From Plotosus lineatus (taxonomy: Eukaryota > Chordata > Actinopteri > Siluriformes > Plotosidae), in assembly GCA_024760905.1 (NCBI GenBank), contig CM045734.1, forward strand, positions 40,408,564-40,472,563: a stretch of 64,000 nt of DNA, in the 5' to 3' direction. The position numbers and the translations under genes were made by a program. Each line of letters opens with the position of its first letter. Positions within the stretch are counted from its first letter, which is position 1. The notes beneath the pieces are model-generated. The model was not told where the DNA came from and ran no database searches. It worked only from the letters and a program-made list of their open reading frames with translations. Shown one piece after another: positions 1-11,518 of this stretch.

Positions 1-342
1 CTACATTACCCACAATGCCATTAGACAGCCACCTTTTAATGGTTTAAATGGAAATTTGCTATTGCTTCATGTCCATCGAAAGAGAACGGCAGCAGTCCTT
101 TAGTACTTTAATGTGTCCAGTCCACGGCTGTCACATTCTTATCTGTATACTCAAACAGAAGATTCAATATTTTTCTGAATACTAGTAGCATCACTGCCAT
201 TCAGTCCAATATCTAGTAGAACTCATCAATTGGTGGAGACAAGTGTCTACCCAACCAGCACAAGTGCAGAGTATAGCTGCGTATAGCTAGCTAGTTATGA
301 TTTTGAACACTGCTCTGAAGCGTTGTCCATTTGTTCTTAACA
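1..342. other. Non-coding, nothing recognised
   Basis: No repeat, splice-flanked coding segment or RNA gene could be recognised. By position this should be intron of the plus-strand potassium channel gene whose last exons lie downstream. Confidence 0.5.
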
Positions 343-461
343 CAGTGCTTCTCAATTATTTTCTGTGGCACCCCCCCAAGAACATAAAAAAAATTTCACC
401 CACCCCCACCGCCCAGCAAGCGACTATCTTCTTCTTCTTCTTTTACTTTCGGCTGCTCCCT

Positions 462-1760
462 TCAGGGGTCGCCACAGCAAATCATCCGCCTCCACCTCAC
501 CCTGTCCTCCGCATCTTCTTTTCTGACTCCAACGACCTTCATGTCTTCCTTCATCACATCCATAAATCTCTTCTTTGGTCTTCCTCGAGGCCTTCTGCCT
601 GGTAGTTCCAACCTCAGCATCCTACTGCCAATATGCTCACTATTCCTCCTCTGTACATGTCCAAACCATCTCAATCTAGCCTCTCTGACTTTGTCTCCAA
701 AACATCTTACATGGGCTGTCCCTCTGATATACTCATTTCTGATCCTATCCATCCTCGTTACTCCCAGAGAGAACCTCAACATTTTCATCTCCGCTATCTC
801 CAGCTCTGCCTCCTGCCTTTTCCTCAGCGCCACTGTTTCTAAGCCATACAACATCGCTGGCCTCACCACCGTCTTGTACACTTTTCCCTTCATTCTTGCT
901 GACACTCTCCTATCGCACATCACACCGGACACTTTTCTCCAACCATTCCAGCCTGCCTGCACACGCTTCTTCACCTCTTTTCCACACTCTCCATTGCTCT
1001 GGATTGTTGAGCCTAAGTACTTAAAATCCTCCACCTTCATTAGCTCTGCTCCCTGTAACATCACCGATCCTCCTGGGTCCTTCTCATTCACACACATGTA
1101 TTCTGATTTTCTGAAGCTAACCTTCATTCCTCTCCTTTCCAGGGCATACCTCCACCTCTCTAGATTTTCCTGCACTTGTTCTCTGCTCTCACTACAGATC
1201 ACAATGTCATCTGCAAACATCATAGTCCATGGAGATTCTTGTCTCACCTCATCTGTCAGCCTGTCCATCACCAGAGCAAACAAGAAGGGGCTCAGAGCTG
1301 ACCCTTGATGCAGTCCCACCTCCACCTTGAATTCGTTGGTCACACCGACAGCACACCTCACCACTGTCTTACATCTCTCATACATGTCCTGCACCACTCT
1401 AACATACTTCTCTGCCACTCCAGACTTCCTCATGCAATACCACAGTTCTTCTCTTGGCACCCTGTCATATGCTTTTTCCAGATCCACAAAGGCACAATGT
1501 AGCTCCCTCTGACCTTCTCTGTACTTCTCTATTAACATCCTCAAAGCAAACATTGCATCTGTGGTGCTCTTTCTTGGCATGAAACCAAACTGTTGTTCAC
1601 AAATGCTGACCTCTGCCCTTAGTCTAGCTTCCACTATTCTTTCCCATAACTTCATCGTATGGCTCATCAACTTTATCCCTCTGTAGTTGCTGCAACTCTG
1701 CACGTCTCCCTTGTTCTTAAAAATGGGCACCAGTACACTTCTCCTCCACTCCTCCGGCAT
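462..1760 (-). pseudogene. RTE LINE reverse transcriptase ORF
   Basis: A 432-codon open frame covers most of the reverse transcriptase and the C-terminal region. Visible motifs are NYRGIKLMSH, EQQFGFMPRKSTTDAMF, AFVDLEKAYDRVPRE (catalytic Asp), the segment ending GLHQGSALSPFLF, and MMFADDIVICSE, whose Asp pair is the active centre. The C-terminal segment with RWFGHVQRR and [11 protein letters not shown] is shared by all RTE copies in the window. It is in a different frame from the endonuclease and from the 1830-2195 linker segment, so the copy is broken. It lies antisense to kcnt1. Confidence 0.88.
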
Positions 1761-2446
1761 CTGCTCACTCTCTAGTACCTTGTTGAATGTTCTTGTTAGA
1801 AAATCTACTGCTACCTCTCCTAGACACTTCTATACCTCCACAGGTATATCATCAGGACCAACTGCCTTTCCATTCTTCATCCTCTTCAATGCACTTCTCA
1901 CTTCACCCTTACTGATCTTTGCTACTTCCTGCTCCTCAATGGTCACCTCTTCTACTCTTTTTTCTCTCTCATTTTCCTCAGTCATCAGCTCTTCAAAGTA
2001 CTCTTTCCATCTTCCCAGCACACTTCTGTCATCAGTCAATACATTTCCCTCTCTGTCCTTTATCATTCTAACTTGCTGCACGTCCTTCCCATCTCTATTT
2101 CTCTGCTGTGCCAACCTGTAAAGATCATTTTCTCCCTCTTTACTATCCAACCTATCATACAAGTCATCATACGCCCTCTGTTTGGCCTTAGCCACTGCTA
2201 CTTTCGCCTTACGCTGTGTCTCCCTGTACTCCTGTTTACTCTCTTCGGTCCTCTCAATGTCTCACTTCTTCTTAGCTAACCTCTTCCTTTGTACACACTC
2301 CTGCACTTCCTCATTCCACCACCAAGTCTCCTTATCTACTTTCCTTCCAGAGAACACACCAAGTCCTCTCCTACCTGTGTCCCTGATCACATTTGCTGTG
2401 GTTGTCCAGTCATTTGGAAGCACTTCCTGGCCACCCAAAGCCTGTT

Positions 2447-3556
2447 TCAACTCCTCCTTGAAGACAACACGACACTTCCTTTTTCAGCTTCCACCACTTT
2501 GTCTTCTGCTCTGCCTTTGCCTTTTTCACCTTTCTCACTCACCATCAGAGTCATCCTGCACACCACCATCCTATGCTGTTTGGCAACACTCTCACCCACT
2601 ACTACTTTGCAGTCACTGACTTCCCTCAAATTACATCGCCTACACAAGATGTAGTCTACCTGTGTGCTCCTACCTCCGCTTTTATAAGTCACCCTATGCT
2701 CCTGTTTCTTCTGGAAGAAAGTATTCACCACAGCCATTTCCATCCTTTTTGCAAAATCTATCAACATCTGTCCTTCTGCATTCCTGTCCTGGATACCAAA
2801 CCTGCCCATCACTTCCTCGTCCCCTCTGTTGCCTGCACCAACATGCCCATTGAAGTCTGCACCAATGACCACTCTTTCACCTCTGGCGGTACTCTGCATC
2901 ACTTCATCTAAGTCACTCCAGAATCTCTCCTTCTCTTCTAGCTCACATCCTGCCTGTGGGGCATAAGCACTAACAACATTGAGCATTACACCTTCAATTT
3001 CTAACTTGAGACTCATCACTCTGTCTGACACTCTTTTCACTTTTAGAACATTCCTGACAAACTCCTCCTTCAAGATGACTCCTACTCCATTTCTCTTCCC
3101 ATCCACACCGTGATAAAATAGCTTAAACCCTGCTCCTAAGCTTTTAGCTTTGCTACCTTTCCACCTAGTCTCCTGAACACACAGTATGTCCACCTTCCTC
3201 CTCTGCATCATGTCAGCCAGCTCTCTACCTTTTCTTTGCATAGTTCCAACATTCAAAGTCCCCACTCTCAGTCCTAGACTCATGCCTTTCCTCTTCTCTC
3301 TCTGCCTACGGACATGCCTCCCACCTCGCCTTCTTCGACGTCTTCGACCAACAGTAGTCCAATTTCCATCAGCACCCTGTTGATTGACAGCACTAATGGC
3401 GGTCGTTGTTAACCCGGGCCTCGACCGATCCGGTATGGGGTAATACTTCTGATTTGCATCATAAATGTTTGGCCTTGTTTTTACGTCGGATGCCCTTCCT
3501 GACACAACCCTCTGCATTTCTCCGGGCTTGGGACCGGCATGAGGGGGGAGAGACAC
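2447..3556 (-). pseudogene. RTE LINE endonuclease-domain ORF
   Basis: An open frame of 369 codons forms the N-terminal part of the RTE polyprotein. An Arg-rich segment around residue 70 precedes the apurinic-type endonuclease domain. Visible motifs are GLRVGTLNVGTM, VQETRWKG (catalytic Glu), AYAPQAG and GADFNGHVGAGN (catalytic Asp/Asn), then the VDYILCRR strand near the domain end. The function is to nick target DNA for reverse transcription primed at the target. The frame ends shortly after the domain, and the next part of the polyprotein continues in another frame, so this copy carries a frameshift. Confidence 0.85.
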
Positions 3557-4043
3557 TGGTTAGCCCAGCAAGCGACTATAAATAGTATTATTTTTCTATA
3601 AAATTGTTAATGGTACACCTCTGCATAAATTGTATCTTTATTAACTTAAAAACTAAATTAACATTGTTTTTTAATCTGCAATTGAAAAGATGCACCAATG
3701 TGGCAGAAATAAAAAAAAATATATCTTTATTTAAACTCAATCAATTTATTTGTCTTAATATCTCTGTATCTTTCCACCTTTCTCTTCGATCCTGTTGGAA
3801 ATTTTTCCGTGTTGTTCAATTCGGTCGGGTTGTTGACTGCACTTCATAATCGTTTACTCATGCGAAAAACCGCTACACTTTAGCGCGACAATGAGTGCCA
3901 CTGCCAACTAGTGGAGTGGGGGTGCAATTACACTTAATACTTGTACACAATTCTAGAACAGCATGTTCCCCAGGGCCCTCCCCCCCCCCCCCCCCCCCCC
4001 CGGCATCACACCGCCCCACTATTTGAGAAGCACTGTCTTAACA

Positions 4044-5856
4044 GCAAAATCTGGTAGTGATGGGGTTGTTTTTTCTATTAGATACCACCACAACTGTATT
4101 AACTATGTTCCTCATTAAATTCAGCTTGATAAACAGCCATGACCTCTAAAATTACAGCACTGACCAATAAATTAGCCACGAAAATCATTTATTCTTTTGT
4201 TCGTTTTCTGAGCCACAAAATCCTATTTAGCTGGTGCCTATCTCAGCCGACTCTGGGCGAAGGTAAGATACACCCCGAACAGTTCACCCGACCAATGCAG
4301 GGCCTCCAGAAGAATCACTTCAAAAATATTTTATACATGTTGCGTGTGTTTCAGGGTGGAGTTTTCCTTTAAGTAATCATACAAACAGCATACAAATGCA
4401 AACTGAAATAAAATAAAAGCACCGATTAAAAAAAAAAAAAAAAATCTTTATATAATAGTTTATATTGCTTATAATAGTTTAACAGCAGCACACCTTTTAT
4501 TTAAAAAGGGTGTTTGTTTCTGTATGCTACTGTATGTTTTTTCTTTAAGTATTTTCTGTTTATTACAAATAATTCACTTTATAAATGTTTTACATGATGA
4601 AATTTCAGAAGCAGATTTTTTCCATGAAAAAGATCACGAGTCTTGTCTCAGAGTTATGATAAGTCTGATCCCTGTCTTAGTCTAAAATGTTTTGGCCCTG
4701 ATTTTCCTCTTAGACTAGTGATGTAGTGTTTTTTTCCTCCTATGTATGGTATTACCTGAAGAGGGTACTTACATGACAGAGGGTACGCAAGGTACATTCC
4801 TAGTTATAGGCACCTGATGATGATGATGACGATGATGATGATGATGATGTTGATGATGACTGATGATTATAATGATATGCTGAAGGACTTTGATTCCAGG
4901 ATGTTTTTGGACAGAGTGGAGTAGAAAGCATTCTGCCGGTGTTGGGAAGGTGACGCTTGAGATTTTAGTCCCACTTTTAAACCCGCTGTAAGAAAAACTA
5001 TTAAAGAAGACACAGAGTTGCAGAGCATTTCTTTTCTCCCCAGAAATATTTCAGTTTTTCCCCCTTTTCTATTGAGTCCCACACTACCAATGTATTTTGC
5101 TTCACTCTGGTTGGTTGAGCCTTGCCTTGGTGGGTGTGTCAGGTGCTCTGAGCATGCCTTTATCTGTGTGTCAGTCCTGCGTGTTGGCATGGCAAGCTGG
5201 CGACGTGCGTGAAGTGGCCTCTTGAAATGCCGTTGATGCAAAGACCAGGTGTGCGGCTGGCTCGATGACTGGCTGCAGATAGCGTGTGCATGCCTCGGCG
5301 CATGGGAAGCACTTGCAGCTGCATGGTGGTACATTAACACAGCCTTGGCCACTCAATAACGGTCAGCCCTTTTCTCTCTTTCACCTGGCCTGGCTGTATA
5401 AGTGGCTCAAACAGGTGGGTTTGGATGAGCAGAGGCACTTTGTTCCCAAGCTTGACTCCCTTCTATCTTCTATACACCCAGCATCACACTACTCAGTCAC
5501 TCACACCCAGGTAAAACACACAGAGTGGGCCCTGAACCAGACCAGACAGGCATATAACTCTTAGAATCAATTTCACACACACACACTAAAAATGGTTTAC
5601 ATGGAGCTTGCAGAAAGTATTTTTAATAGAAAATTCTGTTTTAAACTGAGTACCAAGAATTTTTTTTTTTTAATTTTAATAGCAGATCTCATCACATGAT
5701 TCAGCCATTAGTCTTTCAGCCATCTTAATCTTGACTGATACGTGTAGTAGTATGAAATGTTTTATAGTGCTTTTTAAATAATTTGTGTGGTTATTAAATG
5801 GTGTTTTGCAGACTTCTGCACATTAACAAAGTCTGCTTTCATTTTCTCCTTTACAG
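4044..5856. other. Intronic stretch with minor repeats
   Basis: Around 4225-4330 there is a diverged fragment of a widespread fish repeat (CAGCCGACTCTGGGCGAAGG). A trinucleotide repeat of GAT lies at 4815-4868. The rest, including 4900-5560, shows no repeat family or convincing exon; open frames there are short and have no recognisable domain. It is presumably intron of the channel gene. Confidence 0.5.
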
Positions 5857-5941
5857 ATGAAATGAATGATCATCAGAACACGCTGTCCTACGTGCTGATC
5901 AATCCGCCTCCAGACACTGTTCTTGAGCTCAATGATATTGT
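5857..5941 (+). CDS. kcnt1: kcnt1 penultimate coding exon
   Basis: The acceptor is TCTCCTTTACAG and the donor is GT|GTAAGA. The 85-bp exon starts two bases into a codon and ends with two bases of the next. It encodes [19 protein letters not shown] and the start of the LELNDIV motif. Confidence 0.8.
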
Positions 5942-8472
5942 GTAAGACTCTGAGGAAGAGATTTTCATTACTGGAGAAACTAGCATGAAGAAAAAATAAT
6001 CAATTCTCCAAATCTGTTTAGCATATAAACAATCTCCAATTAACATTCAGTATAAGCTGTTGGGAGCAGAGTAAACACCGAAATAACTGGGAATTGTAGC
6101 CCCTCCCCACAACACTACTATCTGTTCTAGAACACTGAAATTAGAGCAGCGTTTGGAAAGTAAGAGCCTGCTGTCAATTATCATCATTATTTTAAAATTT
6201 AAATGGTTAAAAATAAAATACAACTCGCTTTCCGTGGTTAATTGGGACCGAGATCCCCCCGCGAGCACCGAATTCCGCAAAGTAAGACACCCCCCCCGAC
6301 TGCCGTATGTGTATATAATACCAATAAATACAACACTATAAATGCTTATAACAAACATTAAAAAAGAATGAATAAGATGCAAATAAAATCTAAATACACA
6401 CACGCAACAATGTAAGTAGTTTTGCTGGGAGGTTTGGGGTTGTTTAGGGTTTTTGCATAATTGGGCTTTTTACACCTGAGCCACAGCGGCTCATCAGGCT
6501 TGGTGCTTATAGCGTGAAGTGATGAGGAGTTCAACTCCTCCTAGACGGGACGCGAGTGCATCGCAGGTTACCTTCCCAGTATATTTTTACTGGTACCCAT
6601 TTATACTGCTGGGTGAACAAAGGCACACTTGTGGTTAAGACCTTGCCCAGGGGTCTTGTGCACAGTGGGGGTCTAACTGGGATTTGAACACACAACCTCT
6701 CGATCATGAGTGCAGCACCCTAACCACTATGCCGCCACCCCCCCTTCTTCCTTAATTTCCTTATTTTTTTATTCAATGAATATTAAAAAAAAAAAAAAAA
6801 AAACGTGATGTACTGAAGCCGCATGAATTGAAGCGTGAAGTAGCGAGGGATCCCTGTATATTCCAATCTCCATTAGAGGGCCAGAAACACTGATAATGTT
6901 TTCAACCCCCAATCCGTCATGTTCGGAGTTTTTGTCCTGTGACACCAACACCACCTATTGTCGAGTACTAATATAACTGGACTATCAAATTTTCCTTGAA
7001 ACAGTCTAGATTGTTAGTACAGTGGTACCTCACCTTATGAAATTAATCCATTCCGGAGCCTTTTTCTTAACCTGGATTTTTCGTAAGTTGAGCCGCATTT
7101 TACATGTAAGATGTGTGATTCGTTCCAAGGCCCCCAATACTACCCCCTAAACCCTTTAAAAGTTATAAAAGCATACCTTTTAAGGTCTCCTTCTGCTTCA
7201 ATACCGTACCAATGGTAGACTGGTTTGGCCATATTCCTTTGCAATATCACTCAACTGCATGCCATGAGCCCGCTTCTTCTTTTCATTCGAACCGGAAATC
7301 ACACGCGCGCGTGCGTGCGTGTGTGTGTACACGCGCGCGTGTGTTGACCATGTCTTCTTAGCAGAGTTATAATCTTACAAATGTTTATAGAAGATTAAAA
7401 GCCAGTAACTCTGTCCTTTACACAAAAGGCATTATGGAAGATGCAGCTCCATAATGGCCAATGGGAGGGAGCTGCGTCATCCCTCCTAGTCAATGGGAGG
7501 CCAGCGGGGCGGGATGTTGGGAGATGGCCAATGGGAGGAAAGTGGGGCGCGATGTTGGGACATGTAGTCAGTAGGAGAGCAAGTCGTGCATTGTTTGAAT
7601 GGTGCGTTTGAATGATTGAATGGCACATTTCGTAAGGAAAACTTGTTTCGTATACAGAGACAAAAAATGTAGGAAAATGTTTTCGTAAACTGGATTTTTC
7701 GTATTCTGGGACTATCGTAAGGTGAGGTACCACTGTATTACAATATTTGGAGTTGCTGTAATGGGAATGTAGAATATCAGTGTGTGGGTTTTAGTAGCGT
7801 ACAGCCCCAAAAAAGTCATGCTCTCTAATATTTTGTTGGATCACCTTTAGCTTTCATTACAATGCATAAGTATCATTGTATTACTGCTTTAGTTAGTCAG
7901 GTCAAGGCTCAGTAACATAATGCGGCACTAAAATTAAGTCAGCTGATGACCTGAATGTACTAATTAATGAGGTTATCACATCGATAGACTTTTTATTACC
8001 TGAAGGCATGGCTGTGTAATCAGGGTTTAATAGTGAGAGTGTTCCAGGGAACATGACGAATCATTTTCACACATAAATTGGTACCACGGAGTCTGGACCT
8101 TAACCCAACCGAAAGTTTTTGGGATACACTGGAGAAGATTTTTATGGAGTTGTCCCATTTTTCCGTCATCAATTCAAGATGTCGGTGAAAAATGAACCCC
8201 AACTCTGGAAGAAAAATTAATGTTGAGATTATCACTTAAATTTGATGAAACAATGCCACGGCAATTATGCAGTAAAAATCCATACAGGAAAAAAAAAAAA
8301 AAATTAAAGTGCAGGACTTTTGTGTCACAAACACAAACAACTTCTCTGCTTCAGGTACATCATTCGGTCGGACCCATTGGCTCATGTACCTGAAGAGTTA
8401 CCCGTGTGCCAAGCAGGCAACAGGCTGAAGCAGGAATATGGAACAGAGCAACGAGGAGAGACTCATGTCTGA
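5857..8472 (+). CDS. kcnt1: Sodium-activated K+ channel, C-terminal exons
   Basis: Two spliced exons (5857-5941 and 8355-8472) encode the last 67 residues of a KCNT (Slo2) channel, a plasma-membrane potassium channel opened by cytoplasmic sodium. The diagnostic segment is [18 protein letters not shown], continued after splicing by [16 protein letters not shown]; this corresponds to the end of the second RCK gating domain and the distal tail. The reading phase matches across the splice (phase 2). The protein ends in ETHV, which fits a class I PDZ-binding motif. Upstream exons are not in the window. The paralogue kcnt2 cannot be excluded from this short stretch. I prefer kcnt1 because KCNT1 and CAMSAP1 are convergent neighbours in human, as they are here. 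Confidence 0.75.
6219..6859 (-). mobile_element. MITE family A copy (TA-flanked), SINE inserted
   Basis: The right end is the reverse complement of CAGGGATCCCTCGCTACTTC. The left end carries the family's other terminus (GTGGTTAATTGGGACCGAGA) with a degraded first few bases. The body matches the intact 479-bp copies at 43538 and 51750 in reverse orientation. A tRNA-derived SINE (6463-6747) is inserted in it. Confidence 0.75.
6463..6747 (-). repeat. tRNA-derived SINE (type A)
   Basis: Read on the minus strand it begins with a tRNA-like head: A box within GGCATAGTGGTTAGGG and B box GTTCAAATCCCAG. The shared body (GGGTACCAGTAAAAATATAC, GTTGAACTCCTCC) follows, ending GTGTAAAAAGCCC. Other copies are at 12207-12499, 38503-38812 and 44966-45235. 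Confidence 0.8.
7020..7735. mobile_element. MITE family B copy, 716 bp, TA-flanked
   Basis: The left end CAGTGGTACCTCACCTTATG and the right end TAAGGTGAGGTACCACTG are inverted, with TA on both sides (7018-7019, 7736-7737). It resembles Tigger/pogo-type MITEs and lacks an ORF. It sits in the last intron of kcnt1. The centre carries several GGCCAATGGGAGG repeats (7450-7560) and a GC/GT alternating tract (7300-7340). Confidence 0.85.
7915..8290 (+). mobile_element. Tc1-like transposase relic
   Basis: The sequence GATGACCTGAATGTAC, then TTTTCACACATAAATTGG and CTGGACCTTAACCC, matches the C-terminal DDE region of a Tc1-family transposase known from fish. It is full of frame breaks. A sister relic lies at 56275-56640. 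Confidence 0.6.
8355..8472 (+). CDS. kcnt1: kcnt1 terminal coding exon
   Basis: The acceptor is CTCTGCTTCAG. The exon completes the split Val codon, encodes [15 protein letters not shown] and a polar tail ending in GETHV, and stops at TGA 8470-8472. Confidence 0.8.
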
Positions 8473-9970
8473 GAACCAGAGCTCAGTTTGGAGCATGCAT
8501 GAAGAGTGCCTCCTGTCCCTGATACACACAGCACCGACCTTATGAAGCACGCTGCCCTCCAAGGCCACAGGGGAAACGGGGGCAACTACACCATCACCAA
8601 TCCCCCTTGCTTTTACCTTTTTTTATGACAGGAGTCGAATCTGTGTACACTTTGCAGTGTTAACAAGCTATAAAATGGGGGACATGTCACGTTTTGGACC
8701 AAACACACTGTTCAATCCCTTTTACTTTCTGGACAGTGTATGAACTAGGAATGAATGCAATATTTAACTGAGTGAGGGTAAGAGAAACAGATCACGACTG
8801 CCACTTAATGAGCAGAGATTTTAAGACGAAATTAACAATCAGTAACTCGAATTGAAGCATTTTTGTATATACATGTATGTCCATATCCTCTTTCATGCTC
8901 GCTGGATCTTCAGTATTTATCATACAGCATCTTATTGTTTTGTCCATGAAGCACAAGTATTTTAGACTAGAACCACCCAGCAAGTGAAATCAGACCATCA
9001 TTTACTATTTGATAATAGTTATGAAATATTATTTTCAGTATTAAATACATATGTTGATCCAGTTTTGGTGCTTTATTGCCACTTTAAAAACTTACAGTTA
9101 AAAATTTGGACCACTTTTATATCTAATGACGTAAGCTTCATGCATATTATGTATCTTTTTTTTTTTTTTTAAATGGACAAACTGAAGAAATACTGTAGTT
9201 TGAGCCGTCCGTCACAATGAGATTTTTTTTATGGGTCCCATAGAAGGGCTGCTCATGATATTGTTCTACTGAAAATTGAATCTACTTACACACACACCAT
9301 GAATCAGAATTAGAGAATTATGTTCGCTTTTTTTTTTTTTTTTTTTTTTAAAAAGATCATTCCATCTGAAAATTACCAATGAAGTATTTTCCCTGTTTGT
9401 ACTAGTGCCAGAAGTGGAAAGCAAAAAATATTCACTTTTTTTGTCCATGTTTATTTGGATATTTATAATTTAATGTTATTCAGATTCATGACTAAGATAA
9501 TCACCAGGAATGTTGCACTAAGTCCTGTTAGTCCAAATGGAGTAGCACAGAGTACGATGACCCTTTAACCCTAAACAACGAGGAAATCTAGCAGCAGTCT
9601 TAACATGTAAAAAGTTTTCATTTCTTGTGGTCGCGATAAATGTCAAAGGAGTTCATTATAATTTATATTCTATAAACAGCTCATTTCTACATGTCGCATG
9701 TCATTTTAAAGCTGCATTCGAGCAGGAGTGTAAAATAGTTAAATTTTTCAGGGCTAATTTTTGATATGTGAAGCCAGAACTGCAAACCTCAAACATTTCT
9801 GTTAGGTTTAACAGTCACTTCATGAAGAGATATGTTTATAATAAATATATTTATCAAATATAGATGCCTTGCTGCAGTATTTTTCTGTTGGCCCTTCATC
9901 TTTCTCTGCAGTGAGTAGTGTAGTTTGTTTTTTTTTGTTTTTTTTCTCCCTCCCCTGACCTCTACTGCAG

Positions 9971-10060
9971 TGCATCTTGAAGGTCAACCGGATATATGTT
10001 GAGCCGTACTTCTTCCCAACTCATCCAACTCACTTTACTGAGGAGGAGATAGCAAAGTGA
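9971..10060 (+). other. Candidate short terminal exon, origin unknown
   Basis: A long T/C tract ends in CCTCTACTGCAG, a strong-looking acceptor. It is followed by a 29-codon open frame with protein-like composition (RIYVEPYFFPTHPTHF then TEEEIAK) and a TGA at 10058-10060. It lies inside the presumed kcnt1 3' UTR. It may be an alternative last exon, a relic of a processed gene or chance; I do not recognise the peptide. Confidence 0.2.
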
Positions 10061-10753
10061 AAAGCATAAATATCCCTCAAAACCTGTTAGCCATATTGAG
10101 AAAATCTTTGTGTTATAATTCTACGGTTGTATGTCTAGCCTGTTTCGAGGAACACTGATTTTTTTTTTTTTTTTTTTTTTTGGGGGGGGGGGGGGGGGTC
10201 AAAGACGCGTATAAGCTCAATTTTGTCTGCATGTTTACACATGTCAATCACTCACTAGAAGCTAAGCCAGACAGTGGATACGCAACACGTCTTCGCCACT
10301 ACAGTGTATATAGCACCATGACCACATCATAACTACCGGAAAGTGGTTTGAGGAGTCGACTATCTGAAAGTAGACCATCTACTTGGTTTGTTGTCTTTTT
10401 TTTTTCCTTGCCATTTGTAAAGGCTATGCATATTATGCATGTTAGCATAGTCTGAAAAATTGGTTTTGGAAATTGCACATGCTCGGTATCTTTACCAAAC
10501 CACTGACCGCCTTCAACTCTTTCAATTTTTAATTGAGTGGTGTGAGCATTTCAGTAGAGGGAGAAGACAAATGGACAACGTATGTCCTTTTATTGCCAAA
10601 CTTACAAAAGACCTATGTTTACATTTGCTGGCTCCTTTTTTTTTTTTCCTTTTTCTTTTTTTGTGTAGAACAGTACATTGTAAAGGAGAACTGATCCATT
10701 TTGTACAATTTCTTATATGAAGTCTGTGTACTTCTAACATGTATGAATGATTC

Positions 10754-10759
10754 AATAAA
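10754..10759 (+). terminator. Candidate kcnt1 polyadenylation signal
   Basis: AATAAA followed by a T-rich stretch about 40 bp later. An alternative signal is at 9840. Confidence 0.4.
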
Positions 10760-10799
10760 TGCTGCATGCAGCCAGAAATACACGTATCCTGCTTTTGTA

Positions 10800-11518
10800 T
10801 TTATTTATCACATTTATTGAGTGTTCTAATCATTTCAATTTCAGGCAAGAGAAAGCCACATCAGCCAGCCATGCGTAAGGAATCAATGACCGGTTGGAAC
10901 GATGTTGTCAATCTAAAGTAGCATTACTCTGACCATTACAACCTCATGAAGTGTTTTATTCTTCTAAAGCCACGCCTACTTATTGGGTGCAATTTTTGAA
11001 GCTATTAATCAAAGACAATCTTTATCTCGATACAGTTACATTAAATTTTGTGGAATATCTACAATACAAGTTAGCAGATACAAACATATACAATTTGGCA
11101 CTTAAACAATTAAACAACAACAAAAAAAAACAGGTGTGGTTAGCACATCTGCCTCAAAGCAAGAAGGTTCTTTGTTTGAGTCCTACGTTCGGGGTGTTTG
11201 TGTGAGGAGTTTTTGCACGTTTTCGCCGTGCATGTTGCGTCCAGGTACTCCGTCAGTCCAAAAACATGTACAGTAGCTTAATTGGCTGTACTAAATGAAC
11301 CCTAGGTGTAAGTGTGAATTGTTGTGACTATTAGCCCAGTGATGGCCTCTGTACACTGTTCAGGTGTACGTACCCATTCCTCAGCCGGCTGAGATGAGAC
11401 CAGTCTCCCCACAACCCAAGTTAAGAGGATTAAGCAGCTTAGAAAATGACTGAATAATAAACAATTTGTCTTGAAAACTCTTCCATGATGAAAAACTGAT
11501 AGCATTGGTAAAGGAAAC
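10800..11518. other. Intergenic, with a diverged SINE
   Basis: Between the tail-to-tail genes. From about 11128 to 11420 there is a diverged tRNA-derived SINE (GTGGTTAGCACATCTGCCTC head, B box-like TTTGAGTCCTA, body with GTCCAAAAACATG). Nothing else is recognised. Confidence 0.55.

Larger units (their letters stand above)
428..3562 (-). mobile_element. Near-complete RTE-clade LINE
   Basis: The element is 3135 bp, close to the ~3.2 kb usual for RTE non-LTR retrotransposons, and lies on the minus strand. It is flanked by a 17-bp duplication GCCCAGCAAGCGACTAT (411-427 and 3563-3579), which fixes both ends. It encodes an apurinic-type endonuclease and a reverse transcriptase in pieces separated by reading-frame breaks (around 2450, 2260 and 1830-1760), so it is probably dead as an autonomous element. 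Its 3' end (low coordinates) finishes in the segment GGCGACCCCTGAAGGGAGC followed by an AAG-rich tail. The clade is assigned from size, domain order and absence of an RNase H domain; a search against a repeat library would settle the subfamily. Confidence 0.88.
343..4035. mobile_element. hAT-type element interrupted by an RTE LINE
   Basis: The left end reads CAGTGCTTCTCAA and the right end TTTGAGAAGCACTG, an imperfect terminal inverted repeat. It is bounded by a perfect 8-bp duplication TCTTAACA (335-342 and 4036-4043), the length typical of hAT elements. Removing the LINE (428-3562) and one copy of its duplication leaves about 540 bp without coding capacity, so this is a non-autonomous copy. 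A run of about 22 C residues (from 3979) lies near the right end. A 277-bp relative with the same ends lies at 60965-61241. Confidence 0.85.
8473..10780 (+). other. kcnt1: Probable kcnt1 3' UTR
   Basis: No protein-coding gene was recognised after the kcnt1 stop. AATAAA signals occur at 9840-9845 and, in a good context, at 10754-10759. The 3' UTR could end near either. A T-run/G-run tract lies at 10160-10198. Confidence 0.45.

Noticed and set aside
541..1308. 255-codon plus-strand open frame
   Set aside because: It is the antisense shadow of the RTE reverse transcriptase on the minus strand; the composition (Ser/Leu/Pro-rich) reflects that.
4867..5352. 161-codon minus-strand frame in the channel gene intron
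   Set aside because: No recognisable domain, low-complexity His/Ser/Ala-rich composition and no splice support.
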